A DNA stretch of 64,000 bases, taken from Candidatus Lernaella stagnicola (lineage in GTDB: Bacteria > Lernaellota > Lernaellaia > Lernaellales > Lernaellaceae). Made by a program: the position numbers and the translations under genes. Of the stretch, positions 8,914 to 17,574 are shown piece after piece. Under the pieces are notes generated by a model, which ran no database searches, was not told the DNA's origin, and saw only the letters and a list, made by a program, of their open reading frames with translations. Within the stretch, counting starts at the first letter, position 1. Every line of letters begins with the position of its first letter. The stretch is taken from positions 1 to 64,000 of the forward strand of contig JAVCCK010000020.1 in the NCBI GenBank assembly GCA_030765525.1. The letters are read 5' to 3'.

Positions 8914-9957
8914 ATGTTCAAACAGTGGGCCGTTGTTGTTTTTTTGGTTGCGATCGCACTGGTTTGGGGAACAACCGCCGGCGCTCCTCCTCAAGCAGCG
9001 GCGCCGATCAAAGTCGGCGTTTCGCCGGTTGTTTCATCGGCGGGTTTCTATTTGGCCAAGCTGCGCGGCTATTTTGACGAACAGGGTGTAAATGTTGAGT
9101 TGTTATCCTTTGGCGGCAGCGGTCCGGAGATTATTCCTTTTGTGGCCAGTAACCAATTCCAGGTTGGCGGCGGTTCGGTTTCGCCGGGCATGTTCAACGC
9201 CATCGCCCAAGGCAACGAGGTAAAGATCGTCGCGGACAAAGCCAAAATCGATCCCGACGACGCCCACGACGCTTTCCTAGTACGGCAGGATCACATTGAT
9301 TCCGGGCGCTACCGTACGCCGGCCGATTTGAAGGGCATGACCATTGGACTGGCATCGAAGGGGCGGACCAACATCCTGGTGATCGGCCTGGAGCGGATGT
9401 TGAAAAAGCACGGGCTGACGTTGAACGACGTCGAGCTCGTGGGCGCACCGTTCCCGACCCAACTTGCCGCGTTAAACGGAAAAAGGATCGACGCCGCATG
9501 TTCCATCGAGCCTTTTGTGGCCAAAGCCGAACAGGCGAAACTGGCCAAGCGTGTCTGGGGATACGAAGAGGTGACACCGGGGTTTCAGGTCGCGGTTGTC
9601 TTCTACAGCCCGAGGTTTGCCAAGGAACGTCGCGCGGACGCCGAGAAATTCATGATCGCCTACATCAAAGGGCTGCGTGATTACATCAACGCGTTTCGTT
9701 ACGGTATCGGCACAGAGTCGGTTATCGCCGATTTGGCGAAAGTGTTGAAGGTCAAGGATAAAAGCCTTTACCGGCGAATGCGGGTGACGGGATTCGATCC
9801 CAACGGTGGAGTGGACAAGCAGAGCATCGCCGAAGCACAGGATTGGTTCGCGGCGCAAGGCTTGATTCCCCACACTGTCAAAGTCGACGGCATTGTGGAT
9901 GACAGTTTTTGGAAAAAGGCCGTGGAAGTTTTGGGCGACTTTCAGCCGCCAAAATGA
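8914..9957 (+). CDS. ABC-type solute-binding protein, NMT1/SsuA-like (copy 1)
   Basis: 347 residues from the ATG at 8914, set by an ideal GGAGGT seven bases upstream. A Sec signal peptide (residues 1 to about 24) is followed by a type-II periplasmic binding fold. Recognisable segments are IKVGVSPVVSSAGFYLAKLRG, the glycine-rich FQVGGGSVSPGMFNAIAQG, DLKGMTIGLAS and DAACSIEPF, as in the NMT1/THI5-like and SsuA nitrate/sulfonate/taurine-type binding proteins. It should capture a small organic ligand in the periplasm and hand it to an ABC permease. No permease or ATPase gene is nearby, so its transporter must be encoded elsewhere. It is clearly paralogous to the next gene. Confidence 0.85.
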   Translation: MFKQWAVVVFLVAIALVWGTTAGAPPQAAAPIKVGVSPVVSSAGFYLAKLRGYFDEQGVNVELLSFGGSGPEIIPFVASNQFQVGGGSVSPGMFNAIAQGNEVKIVADKAKIDPDDAHDAFLVRQDHIDSGRYRTPADLKGMTIGLASKGRTNILVIGLERMLKKHGLTLNDVELVGAPFPTQLAALNGKRIDAACSIEPFVAKAEQAKLAKRVWGYEEVTPGFQVAVVFYSPRFAKERRADAEKFMIAYIKGLRDYINAFRYGIGTESVIADLAKVLKVKDKSLYRRMRVTGFDPNGGVDKQSIAEAQDWFAAQGLIPHTVKVDGIVDDSFWKKAVEVLGDFQPPK

Positions 9958-10001
9958 AAGGCGTCGGTCACTCTTTCTGTCAATAAGATAGTACAAATAT
10001 C

Positions 10002-10011
10002 TCACTACTGA
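10002..10011. promoter_or_regulatory. Near-palindromic box TCACTACTGA upstream of copy 2
   Basis: Matches the TCACTAGTGA palindrome at 8779 in 9 of 10 positions and occupies the equivalent place upstream of the second solute-binding gene. It may be a shared operator. Confidence 0.25.
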
Positions 10012-10112
10012 TAAAGATGCTTGCCAAATACGTTCAGTTATGGGATAAAATCACCCATGATTGGTTTGCGGATCTGATGAACAATCCTATTGCATGTCGA
10101 CGGAGGTTGCGG

Positions 10113-11168
10113 ATGTCGAAAACAAAAGTCGTTACCACGTTCTTGGTATTCACGCTGGCCGTAATGTTTCTCGCGGTCGCCGGATTCGTCAGCGCCCAGC
10201 AGCAACCGACGATCAAAGTGGGTGTGGCGCCTACGACGTCGTCGTCCGGTCTGTATCTGGCGAAGCTACGCGGCTACTTCGAGGAACAAGGCCTGAAGGT
10301 GGAATTGGTCGGCTTCGGCGGCAGCGGAGCGGAGATGATTGCCTTGATTGCCGCGGATCAGTTTCAAGTCGGCGGCGGCTCGTTAACACCGGGCATTTTT
10401 AACGCCGCGGCGAAAGGCATGAAGGTCAAAATCGTCGGCGACAAAGCGCGGATCATCGCCAATCCCGATGAATCACACGACGTGATCCTCGTGCGGCAAG
10501 ATCATGTGGATAGCGGCCGATACAAGGGACCGAAGGATCTGAGAGGCATGAAGGTGGCGATGGGCAGCCCCGGTTACACCAATTGCATGATCATCGGTTT
10601 GGACCGCCTGCTGGTAAAGCACGGCATGTCGATCGCCGACGTGGAAGTGATCGGCGTGAAATACCCGGCGATGATCGGAGCGTTGCGGGCCAAGCAAGTC
10701 GACGCGGCTTGTGCGCTGGAGCCTTTTGTTGCCAAGGCCGAGCAAATGGGTTTGGCGAAATGTGTCCAGGGTCTCGGCGAGACGATGCCGAACTTCCAGG
10801 TGGCGGTGATCTTCTACAGCCCGGATTTTGCCGAAAAGCACCGGGCGGACGCCGAAAAGTTTATGATCGCTTACGCCAAGGGCTTGCGGGACTATAAGAA
10901 CGCCTTTGAACACGGCGTGGGTACCGAGGGCGTCATCAACGACCTGGTTAAGGTTCTCAAAGTAAAGGATCGGGACCTGTACAAAAAAATGCGGGTCGTG
11001 GGTTTCCATCCGGACGCTTGTCTGGACATGGAGGACATCGCCGAAGCGCAGGAGTGGTACAACGCACACGATCAGGTTCCGAATAAAGTGAACCTCGACG
11101 AACTGGTTGACAATTCCTTTTGCGAGCACGTTCGTAAAACGTTGGGCGAGTTTAAGCCGGGCGAATAA
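10113..11168 (+). CDS. ABC-type solute-binding protein, NMT1/SsuA-like (copy 2)
   Basis: 351 residues from the ATG at 10113, again with GGAGGT upstream. The signal peptide ends near FVSAQQ. The body follows copy 1 almost position by position: IKVGVAPTTSSSGLYLAKLRG, FQVGGGSLTPGIFNAAAKG, RQDHVDSGRYKGPKDLRGM, DAACALEPFVAKAEQ, KFMIAYAKGLRDYKNAF. A tandem duplication with divergence in the binding loops suggests two related ligands or affinities. It has its own AT-rich upstream region of about 155 bases, so it may be transcribed separately. A strong terminator follows. Confidence 0.85.
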   Translation: MSKTKVVTTFLVFTLAVMFLAVAGFVSAQQQPTIKVGVAPTTSSSGLYLAKLRGYFEEQGLKVELVGFGGSGAEMIALIAADQFQVGGGSLTPGIFNAAAKGMKVKIVGDKARIIANPDESHDVILVRQDHVDSGRYKGPKDLRGMKVAMGSPGYTNCMIIGLDRLLVKHGMSIADVEVIGVKYPAMIGALRAKQVDAACALEPFVAKAEQMGLAKCVQGLGETMPNFQVAVIFYSPDFAEKHRADAEKFMIAYAKGLRDYKNAFEHGVGTEGVINDLVKVLKVKDRDLYKKMRVVGFHPDACLDMEDIAEAQEWYNAHDQVPNKVNLDELVDNSFCEHVRKTLGEFKPGE

Positions 11169-11186
11169 ATATTCCATGACGCTAGG

Positions 11187-11222
11187 CGGCTCGCGGAAGA
11201 CAAGTCCGCGGGCCGTTTTTTG
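11187..11222 (+). terminator. Rho-independent terminator after the solute-binding genes
   Basis: Arms CGGCTCGCGGA and TCCGCGGGCCG pair over 11 positions (one T-G), with a 7-base loop and a run of six T. It starts 18 bases after the second solute-binding gene. Confidence 0.85.
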
Positions 11223-11343
11223 TTTACGAAGCCCGTTACAGGCCATGTCTTCTCTATTTGCTTCCTTTCCAAACCCTGTATAAAATGAAAATCACGGTGC
11301 ATTAGCGACCATTGCTTGTATATTGTGATTTTGGGGGTGCGGG

Positions 11344-12186
11344 ATGTTGTATCTCATTTTGGCCTTGGTGATCGTCGTGCTGACGAGCCTCGTCTACTTG
11401 TTGTTTCGCCTCAAATCGATCGGCCGGGATGTCCTGCAGCGCTCGCTGGACAGAGCGAAAAAGCTGGCCGAACAAGGGCGGGCTAACGACGCACTGGGTT
11501 TGCTGTATCGTTCGCTTCGCGCGAACGGTTGGGATTACGACGGCTATAAGTCGAGGCGCAGACCCGACCAAAAAACGACAATCAGCAACATGGAACCGAC
11601 CTTCACCCAGATCGCCCGGTTGCTGCACGCCATGCCGCGCAACAATTTCCACTGGGTTGCCGAACATCTTTATTATCTGTCCGAACTCTACAAAACTCTG
11701 GACATGAAGCAGGACTTGGCTCGCTTGATGCTCGATTTGCGCTCCTTCGTGGAGAAATTCGGCAACGCCCTCAATCGTATTCACCGCGCCGACTTGCTCA
11801 GCCGCGTGAGTCACGAGCAAGCGTTGATCGAAATGGAAGAGCGAAACTTCCGCAGCGCCATCCACATGGAAGCGGCCGCGTACTTGTATCGAGTCGAGCA
11901 GTATCATCACGAGGGCGACGTCGAACGACTGCAAAAACTGGTTCCTTATAAACCAAGCCAAATCATGCAGGACGCGCTCGGCGCGATGGAGCGTCTCGAT
12001 GACCTTGAGGATATCGGCAAAATCGTCGAAGGCGGCATTGTCGACAACGGCGCGCGCGTCGATGTGCCGCGGGTGTTCCGTGATTTGGACGACGCCCTCC
12101 GGGGTCGCCAGACGAAGACCTCGCGTGACCGCGAAATGGCGAAGATGATCTACCAGCGTGTGTTGGAAAAATCCGAAGGAAACTAA
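11344..12186 (+). CDS. Membrane-anchored helical protein of unknown function
   Basis: 280 residues. One N-terminal transmembrane helix (residues 2-21) is followed by a long, charged, helix-rich cytoplasmic domain. A TPR-like start (AKKLAEQGRANDALGLLYRSL) is visible at 37-57; after that the sequence is alpha-helical without a motif I recognise. The start is supported by GGGGGTGCGGG. It heads a group that continues with three multi-pass membrane proteins and a Ser/Thr kinase on the same strand. No function can be assigned. Confidence 0.65.
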   Translation: MLYLILALVIVVLTSLVYLLFRLKSIGRDVLQRSLDRAKKLAEQGRANDALGLLYRSLRANGWDYDGYKSRRRPDQKTTISNMEPTFTQIARLLHAMPRNNFHWVAEHLYYLSELYKTLDMKQDLARLMLDLRSFVEKFGNALNRIHRADLLSRVSHEQALIEMEERNFRSAIHMEAAAYLYRVEQYHHEGDVERLQKLVPYKPSQIMQDALGAMERLDDLEDIGKIVEGGIVDNGARVDVPRVFRDLDDALRGRQTKTSRDREMAKMIYQRVLEKSEGN

Positions 12187-12332
12187 AGCAAGGATTTCAT
12201 CGGAATCCATTCTCGATATCGACATTGTCGACAGTGTGGTAAGTTGGAACTCGACCGAGCCCGAACGGTGGCATGGGCTCGGCGCTTCAAATCAAAACTC
12301 GTAAGAAACAAACAGTCGATGGGGAGGCCAAT

Positions 12333-13022
12333 ATGGGAAACATAGACCTCGAAAAAGCGTTTTCGCACGCGTGGGAAACTTTCGCCAAACATCCGGTGCC
12401 GATGATCGTAGGTGGGTTGCTGATGATGCTTGTCAGCGCCGTGAGCGCGTTTTTGCTCTACGGCGTGATGGCGGGCGGTATGTTCCTGATCATCAAGAAA
12501 GCCTTTGAGGGGCAGGAACCGCAAATCGGCGACGTGTTCGGCGGTTTCTCTTTGTTCGGCAACTTGTTTCTGGCGTATCTGTTCGCCGCGCTGGTGGGAA
12601 TTGTCGGCTTGTTGCTCTGCTGCGTCGGCGTGATATTCACGATTCCACTCGTCGTGTTTTTGTTCCCGTTGATCATCAACGGTTTCACTACCGGCGAAGC
12701 AATCAGCAAGAGCTGGGAAGGTTACAAGAAAAACTTCGTCGGCTGGTTCGTCGTTTCGTTGATCAGCGGCGTATTGGTCAGCGTCGGCAATATGATCGCT
12801 ATTGGATGGATTTTCACCATCCCCTTCTCGATGTGCTTCACCTACGCCTGTTTCCTCCAGGTTTTTGCCGAACCGGAAGCGGCGGCCATGCCACCTGAAG
12901 CGCCCGCGCAACCGGCGCCCCCAGTGGCCGAAGAGATGGCGGCCCCGGTAGAGCCGGCGGCGCCCGTTGTCGAGCCGACGACGGAAGAACCCGCGGGCGA
13001 AGACGAAAAGCCAAGCGAATAA
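12333..13022 (+). CDS. Multi-pass membrane protein, first of three paralogues
   Basis: 229 residues from the ATG at 12333 (GGGGAGG upstream; an in-frame upstream start lacks one). It begins with a short amphipathic stretch (IDLEKAFSHAWETFAKHP) and then about five to six hydrophobic helices up to residue 185. It ends in a Pro/Glu/Ala-rich tail of about 45 residues. The pattern AW-x-x-F ... G-x-x-L ... FGGF resembles the DUF975/YciC-like membrane proteins. Two related genes follow, the third being closest to this one (CCVGV, GQEPQIGDVFGGF against GQEASVGDVFAGF). A strong hairpin follows its stop. Function unknown. Confidence 0.7.
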   Translation: MGNIDLEKAFSHAWETFAKHPVPMIVGGLLMMLVSAVSAFLLYGVMAGGMFLIIKKAFEGQEPQIGDVFGGFSLFGNLFLAYLFAALVGIVGLLLCCVGVIFTIPLVVFLFPLIINGFTTGEAISKSWEGYKKNFVGWFVVSLISGVLVSVGNMIAIGWIFTIPFSMCFTYACFLQVFAEPEAAAMPPEAPAQPAPPVAEEMAAPVEPAAPVVEPTTEEPAGEDEKPSE

Positions 13023-13031
13023 TTCGACATT

Positions 13032-13066
13032 GTTTCGGGGCCGGGTTTCCCGGCCCCGAAACTTTC
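13032..13066 (+). terminator. Perfect 14-bp hairpin between membrane protein genes
   Basis: GTTTCGGGGCCGGG-ttt-CCCGGCCCCGAAAC is a perfect inverted repeat ten bases after the stop, followed by TTTC. The stem is very strong but the U-run is short, so it may stop transcription only partly or protect the transcript end. Confidence 0.6.
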
Positions 13067-13172
13067 TAACAGCCGTCGCTGCGAGTGAGCGGACCTCTCG
13101 TGGCGGCCGGACGTGTCGGGTTGAAACGCGTGAGCGAGTTTCGCTTATCGCGATGCTAAGTCTGTTAGCTTT

Positions 13173-13796
13173 ATGGACCGAATGACTCAACCAAACGATA
13201 TGCTTCAACCGACAACGGGGCGTCTGGATCTGCATGCCGCCGCCGGTGACGCGCTTGTCGTGTTTTTCGCCCGCGGCTGGGTACTTTGGGCGGCATCGTT
13301 GATTGTCGTGTTGTTGGGCGTGCCAAGCATGGGAATCCTCTTCGGCCCGTTGTTTGGAGGCTTGTTTTTGATGGCCGCCGCGGCGCTCGATGGGAAGCGG
13401 CCCCGCGTTCGAGACGTATTCGGCGGCTTTCGTCATTTCGTCCGGTTCTTTGCCGTGGCGGCGATATGGTCGATCGCGCTCATACTCGGCACGATGGCTT
13501 ATGAAATCGGTGCGGTGTTGTCCAACGCGCTCACCTTGTTGTTGTTTCCGGCGATTGTCGACGAATGCGGCCCCGCTCTCGCGTGGAAACGCAATTGGCG
13601 GGCCTTCGTCGCGCACCCGGTCGTGTTTTTGTTCGTCTGGCTTTTGGAGTGCGGTTTGATTGTGCTGATCAACCTCACCGCGCGCTCGACGTGGATTTTC
13701 CCGGTCCTGTTGTTCGCGATTGTCTTGCCGCCCTTGGCATTATTCAAAATTGGGTTATATCGACTGCTCTATCCGAGCAACGGGGCACCGGCATGA
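13173..13796 (+). CDS. Multi-pass membrane protein, second of three paralogues
   Basis: Up to 207 residues; the exact start is uncertain because no good ribosome-binding site precedes the ATG at 13173 or the next at 13182. Five to six hydrophobic segments span residues about 38-200. The motif KRPRVRDVFGGFRHFVRFF corresponds to GQEPQIGDVFGGF in the preceding paralogue. The stop overlaps the next start as ATGA, so the two are translationally coupled. Same unknown family as its neighbours. Confidence 0.65.
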   Translation: MDRMTQPNDMLQPTTGRLDLHAAAGDALVVFFARGWVLWAASLIVVLLGVPSMGILFGPLFGGLFLMAAAALDGKRPRVRDVFGGFRHFVRFFAVAAIWSIALILGTMAYEIGAVLSNALTLLLFPAIVDECGPALAWKRNWRAFVAHPVVFLFVWLLECGLIVLINLTARSTWIFPVLLFAIVLPPLALFKIGLYRLLYPSNGAPA

Positions 13797-14419
13797 ACCG
13801 TATCGATATCAGTGAGGCGATGGCGAACGCATGGCGCGTGTTCACGCGGAACTTAACACCGCTCGTGATCGGTATGTTGATCTCCGGCGTGGTAACGCTG
13901 ATTAGTTTGGGGCTCTTATTCGGTGTGATGAGCGCCGGATTCTACGTCATTGTTCGCAAATCGTTCGCCGGGCAAGAGGCGAGCGTCGGCGACGTGTTCG
14001 CCGGCTTTCAGGATTTCTGGCGCTATTTTTGGGGCGGCTGGCTCGCCGCACTGCTTGGAGTGGCGGGGCTGTTTATGTGTTGCGTGGGCGTGTTTCTCAC
14101 CGCGCCGATCATCCAGTTCATGTACGCATTGCTGGTGCACGGATGCGGCCCAACCGAAGCTGTCAGCCTGAGTTGGAGCAAGTTCAAGACGCACACCGGC
14201 GGATTCTTCGCCTTGTTTTTCCTCTGCTACGCGCTGAATGTCGTCGGCGGATTCGTGCCGCTGGCCGCGTTTTTCACGGCGCCGCTTGGCGTTTGTTTGA
14301 CTTACGCCGGATACGTGCAACTTTTCGGGGTGGGCGACCCGCATCTGCCGCCCGCGGTTTTGATCCCAACTGTCGCGGAGGCGCCGCAGTACCCGTCGTC
14401 GACTTCGTCGCCAGAGTAA
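13793..14419 (+). CDS. Multi-pass membrane protein, third of three paralogues
   Basis: 208 residues from the ATG at 13793, which overlaps the previous stop by four bases. It has the same architecture as the first paralogue: amphipathic start (IDISEAMANAWRVFTRN), helices through residue about 180, the GQEASVGDVFAGF loop and a CCVGVF helix. The last 25 residues are Pro/Ser-rich. The kinase gene follows 78 bases later, so it may belong to the same transcript. Function unknown. Confidence 0.7.
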   Translation: MNRIDISEAMANAWRVFTRNLTPLVIGMLISGVVTLISLGLLFGVMSAGFYVIVRKSFAGQEASVGDVFAGFQDFWRYFWGGWLAALLGVAGLFMCCVGVFLTAPIIQFMYALLVHGCGPTEAVSLSWSKFKTHTGGFFALFFLCYALNVVGGFVPLAAFFTAPLGVCLTYAGYVQLFGVGDPHLPPAVLIPTVAEAPQYPSSTSSPE

Positions 14420-14497
14420 GCAAGCTTACACGCCAACACCGGCGCGCAACATAAGTCGGTCGCGGCGACGTCTTTTATTTTGTAGGATTCACGCATC

Positions 14498-15970
14498 ATG
14501 CAACTAGGCAAAATCGGCCCGTATCGCTTGCTTAAGTCGCTGGGCAGAGGCGGCATGGCCGAGGTGTTTGTTGCGCGTAAAGTTGGGTCGCTTGGCGCCA
14601 GCCAGCCGGCGGTGATCAAACGCATCTTGCCGCATGAAGCGAAAAACCGCGATTTTGTCATCGCCTTCATCGACGAAGCGCGTCTCGCCAGTCGCCTCAC
14701 GCATCCGAACATCGCGCGGGTGTTAGATGTGGGCGAGCACGAGGGCCAGCCGTACATCGCCATGGAATTAGTAGACGGCGTCGATTTGGAACGGTTGCTC
14801 GACAACCTCGCCGAGCAATCGCGCCGGTTGCCCGCGCCGTTGGTTGCCTATCTCGGCGCGGAGACGCTGCGCGGTTTGGCTCACACGCACGACTTGCGCG
14901 ACGAAAGCAATCAACCTTTGGAGGTCGTGCATCGCGACGTGAGCCCGCCCAATATTTTGATCGACCGGCACGGCGCGGTGAAATTAACCGACTTCGGTAT
15001 CGCCAAGGCGCGGGGGCGGTTGACGCGAACGCGCGTCGGTTTACTCAAAGGCAAGCCGCCCTATTTGAGCCCCGAGCAAGCGCGCGGTGAATCGTTGGAC
15101 CACCGTTCGGATCTGTTCAGTCTCGGCGTCGTGCTTTGGGAGTGCCTGGTCGGCCGCCGTTTGTTCGACACCGGCGACGACTTGCGCAACCTGGAACTGA
15201 TTCGTGAAGGGCGCATCGATCCGCCCAGTAAGCACCACGCGGAGGTACAGAGTGACTTCGAACGCGTCGTGTTGAAGCTGCTGGCCCGCGACCCTAACGA
15301 ACGCTACGGCGACGCACGCGAAGCGCTCGATGACCTTGAGGCGACCGAAGCCTGGCGCCTGGCGCGAGCCGACGAACTCGGGGCGCTGGTGGAGGAAGTC
15401 GAGCCGGAAGAACTCAGCCGTTTGCCGCTACCGACAACGGAACTCGAACTCACGTTTCCGCTTCGGCCGGCGCGCAAATGGCCGCGGCTTGCGGCGGGAA
15501 TCGCCTTTCTGCTGGTGGCGGTCCTCGTCTCTTGGGCGTGGCGAACCGCCGACCGACCGTTGCGACTGCCCTCGGCGGCGGCTTTTGGCGGCAACGTGGA
15601 GGGGGCGACGTTGATCCTGCAGCCGGAGCGGGCGGGAACGGTCGCGTTCTGGGACGGTCGGGCGATCGGCGCTACACCTTTGTGGCGGGAATTTCCGCTG
15701 GACGGCAAACGGCACGAGTTGGCGTTGACGGCGCCCGGCTACGAGCCGCTGCGCAAGTCCGTAACGTTTTACAAAACCCGCTCGTTTGACAAAAGGACGG
15801 GCCAACCGGCGTGGTCCGGATTGTATACCGTGCCGGCGGAGTTCGGCGAGGGTCTGACGATTGCGGGCAGCCGGTGGCAAGCGGGGCAGCAAATCCATTT
15901 GCCCGCCGGGCGTCATTTGGGCACAACCTCGGATGGACGGCGTGTGTGGATCACCACACGGCCGCGCTGA
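14498..15970 (+). CDS. Ser/Thr protein kinase with transmembrane helix and PEGA-like domain
   Basis: 490 residues. The Hanks-type kinase domain (about 8-280) is complete: glycine loop GRGGMAEVF (17-25), Lys41 in AVIKR, Glu60 in FIDEARLAS, HRD at 145-147 followed by PPNIL, DFG at 165-167 and SPEQ at 191-194. A single transmembrane helix lies at about 331-347. The outside part (365-445) looks like a PEGA domain (TVAFWDGRAIGATPLWREF, then an APGYEPLRKSV strand). It should phosphorylate cytoplasmic Ser/Thr targets in response to an envelope cue. It follows the membrane-protein triplet, which could be partners or substrates (inference). PEGA-tailed kinases are common in Myxococcota-like bacteria. 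Confidence 0.88.
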   Translation: MQLGKIGPYRLLKSLGRGGMAEVFVARKVGSLGASQPAVIKRILPHEAKNRDFVIAFIDEARLASRLTHPNIARVLDVGEHEGQPYIAMELVDGVDLERLLDNLAEQSRRLPAPLVAYLGAETLRGLAHTHDLRDESNQPLEVVHRDVSPPNILIDRHGAVKLTDFGIAKARGRLTRTRVGLLKGKPPYLSPEQARGESLDHRSDLFSLGVVLWECLVGRRLFDTGDDLRNLELIREGRIDPPSKHHAEVQSDFERVVLKLLARDPNERYGDAREALDDLEATEAWRLARADELGALVEEVEPEELSRLPLPTTELELTFPLRPARKWPRLAAGIAFLLVAVLVSWAWRTADRPLRLPSAAAFGGNVEGATLILQPERAGTVAFWDGRAIGATPLWREFPLDGKRHELALTAPGYEPLRKSVTFYKTRSFDKRTGQPAWSGLYTVPAEFGEGLTIAGSRWQAGQQIHLPAGRHLGTTSDGRRVWITTRPR

Positions 15971-16013
15971 GGCGATCTAACTAATAATTCACGTAACTGG
16001 ATATTGTTTCATG

Positions 16014-16045
16014 TTGACAGGCCTTGAGTTCGGACGCTAATCTCA
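16014..16045 (+). promoter_or_regulatory. Candidate promoter upstream of gdhA
   Basis: A perfect TTGACA at 16014-16019 is followed after 18 bases by TAATCT, a poor -10. It lies about 115 bases before the gdhA start, inside a 190-base gap that otherwise holds nothing recognisable. Confidence 0.3.
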
Positions 16046-16148
16046 CGGCACGAAACGCCGGTAACTGTTCGAAAAGGGGCGAGTTTGCCGGATACGCCTA
16101 CCAAAATAAGACATCGAGTCGCCTTCGCGCTTCCCTCATTCACTATAA

Positions 16149-17504
<1,356 letters not shown>

Positions 17505-17526
17505 GCGCCATTCCTATCGACAAGCG

Positions 17527-17563
17527 GGCGGGGGTGTCGTTAAGATACTCCTGCCACTTTTTA
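17527..17563 (+). terminator. Intrinsic terminator after gdhA
   Basis: Arms GGCGGGGGTGTC and GATACTCCTGCC pair over 12 positions with three G-U wobbles, with loop GTTAA and five T following. It lies just ahead of the ribosome-binding site of the next gene. Confidence 0.6.
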
Positions 17564-17574
17564 GGGAACCGTGA

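Noticed and set aside
12183-13616. 477-codon minus-strand open frame over the membrane-protein genes
   Set aside because: Its translation is low-complexity and rich in R/H/Q, and it overlaps genes with clear transmembrane helices and ribosome-binding sites.
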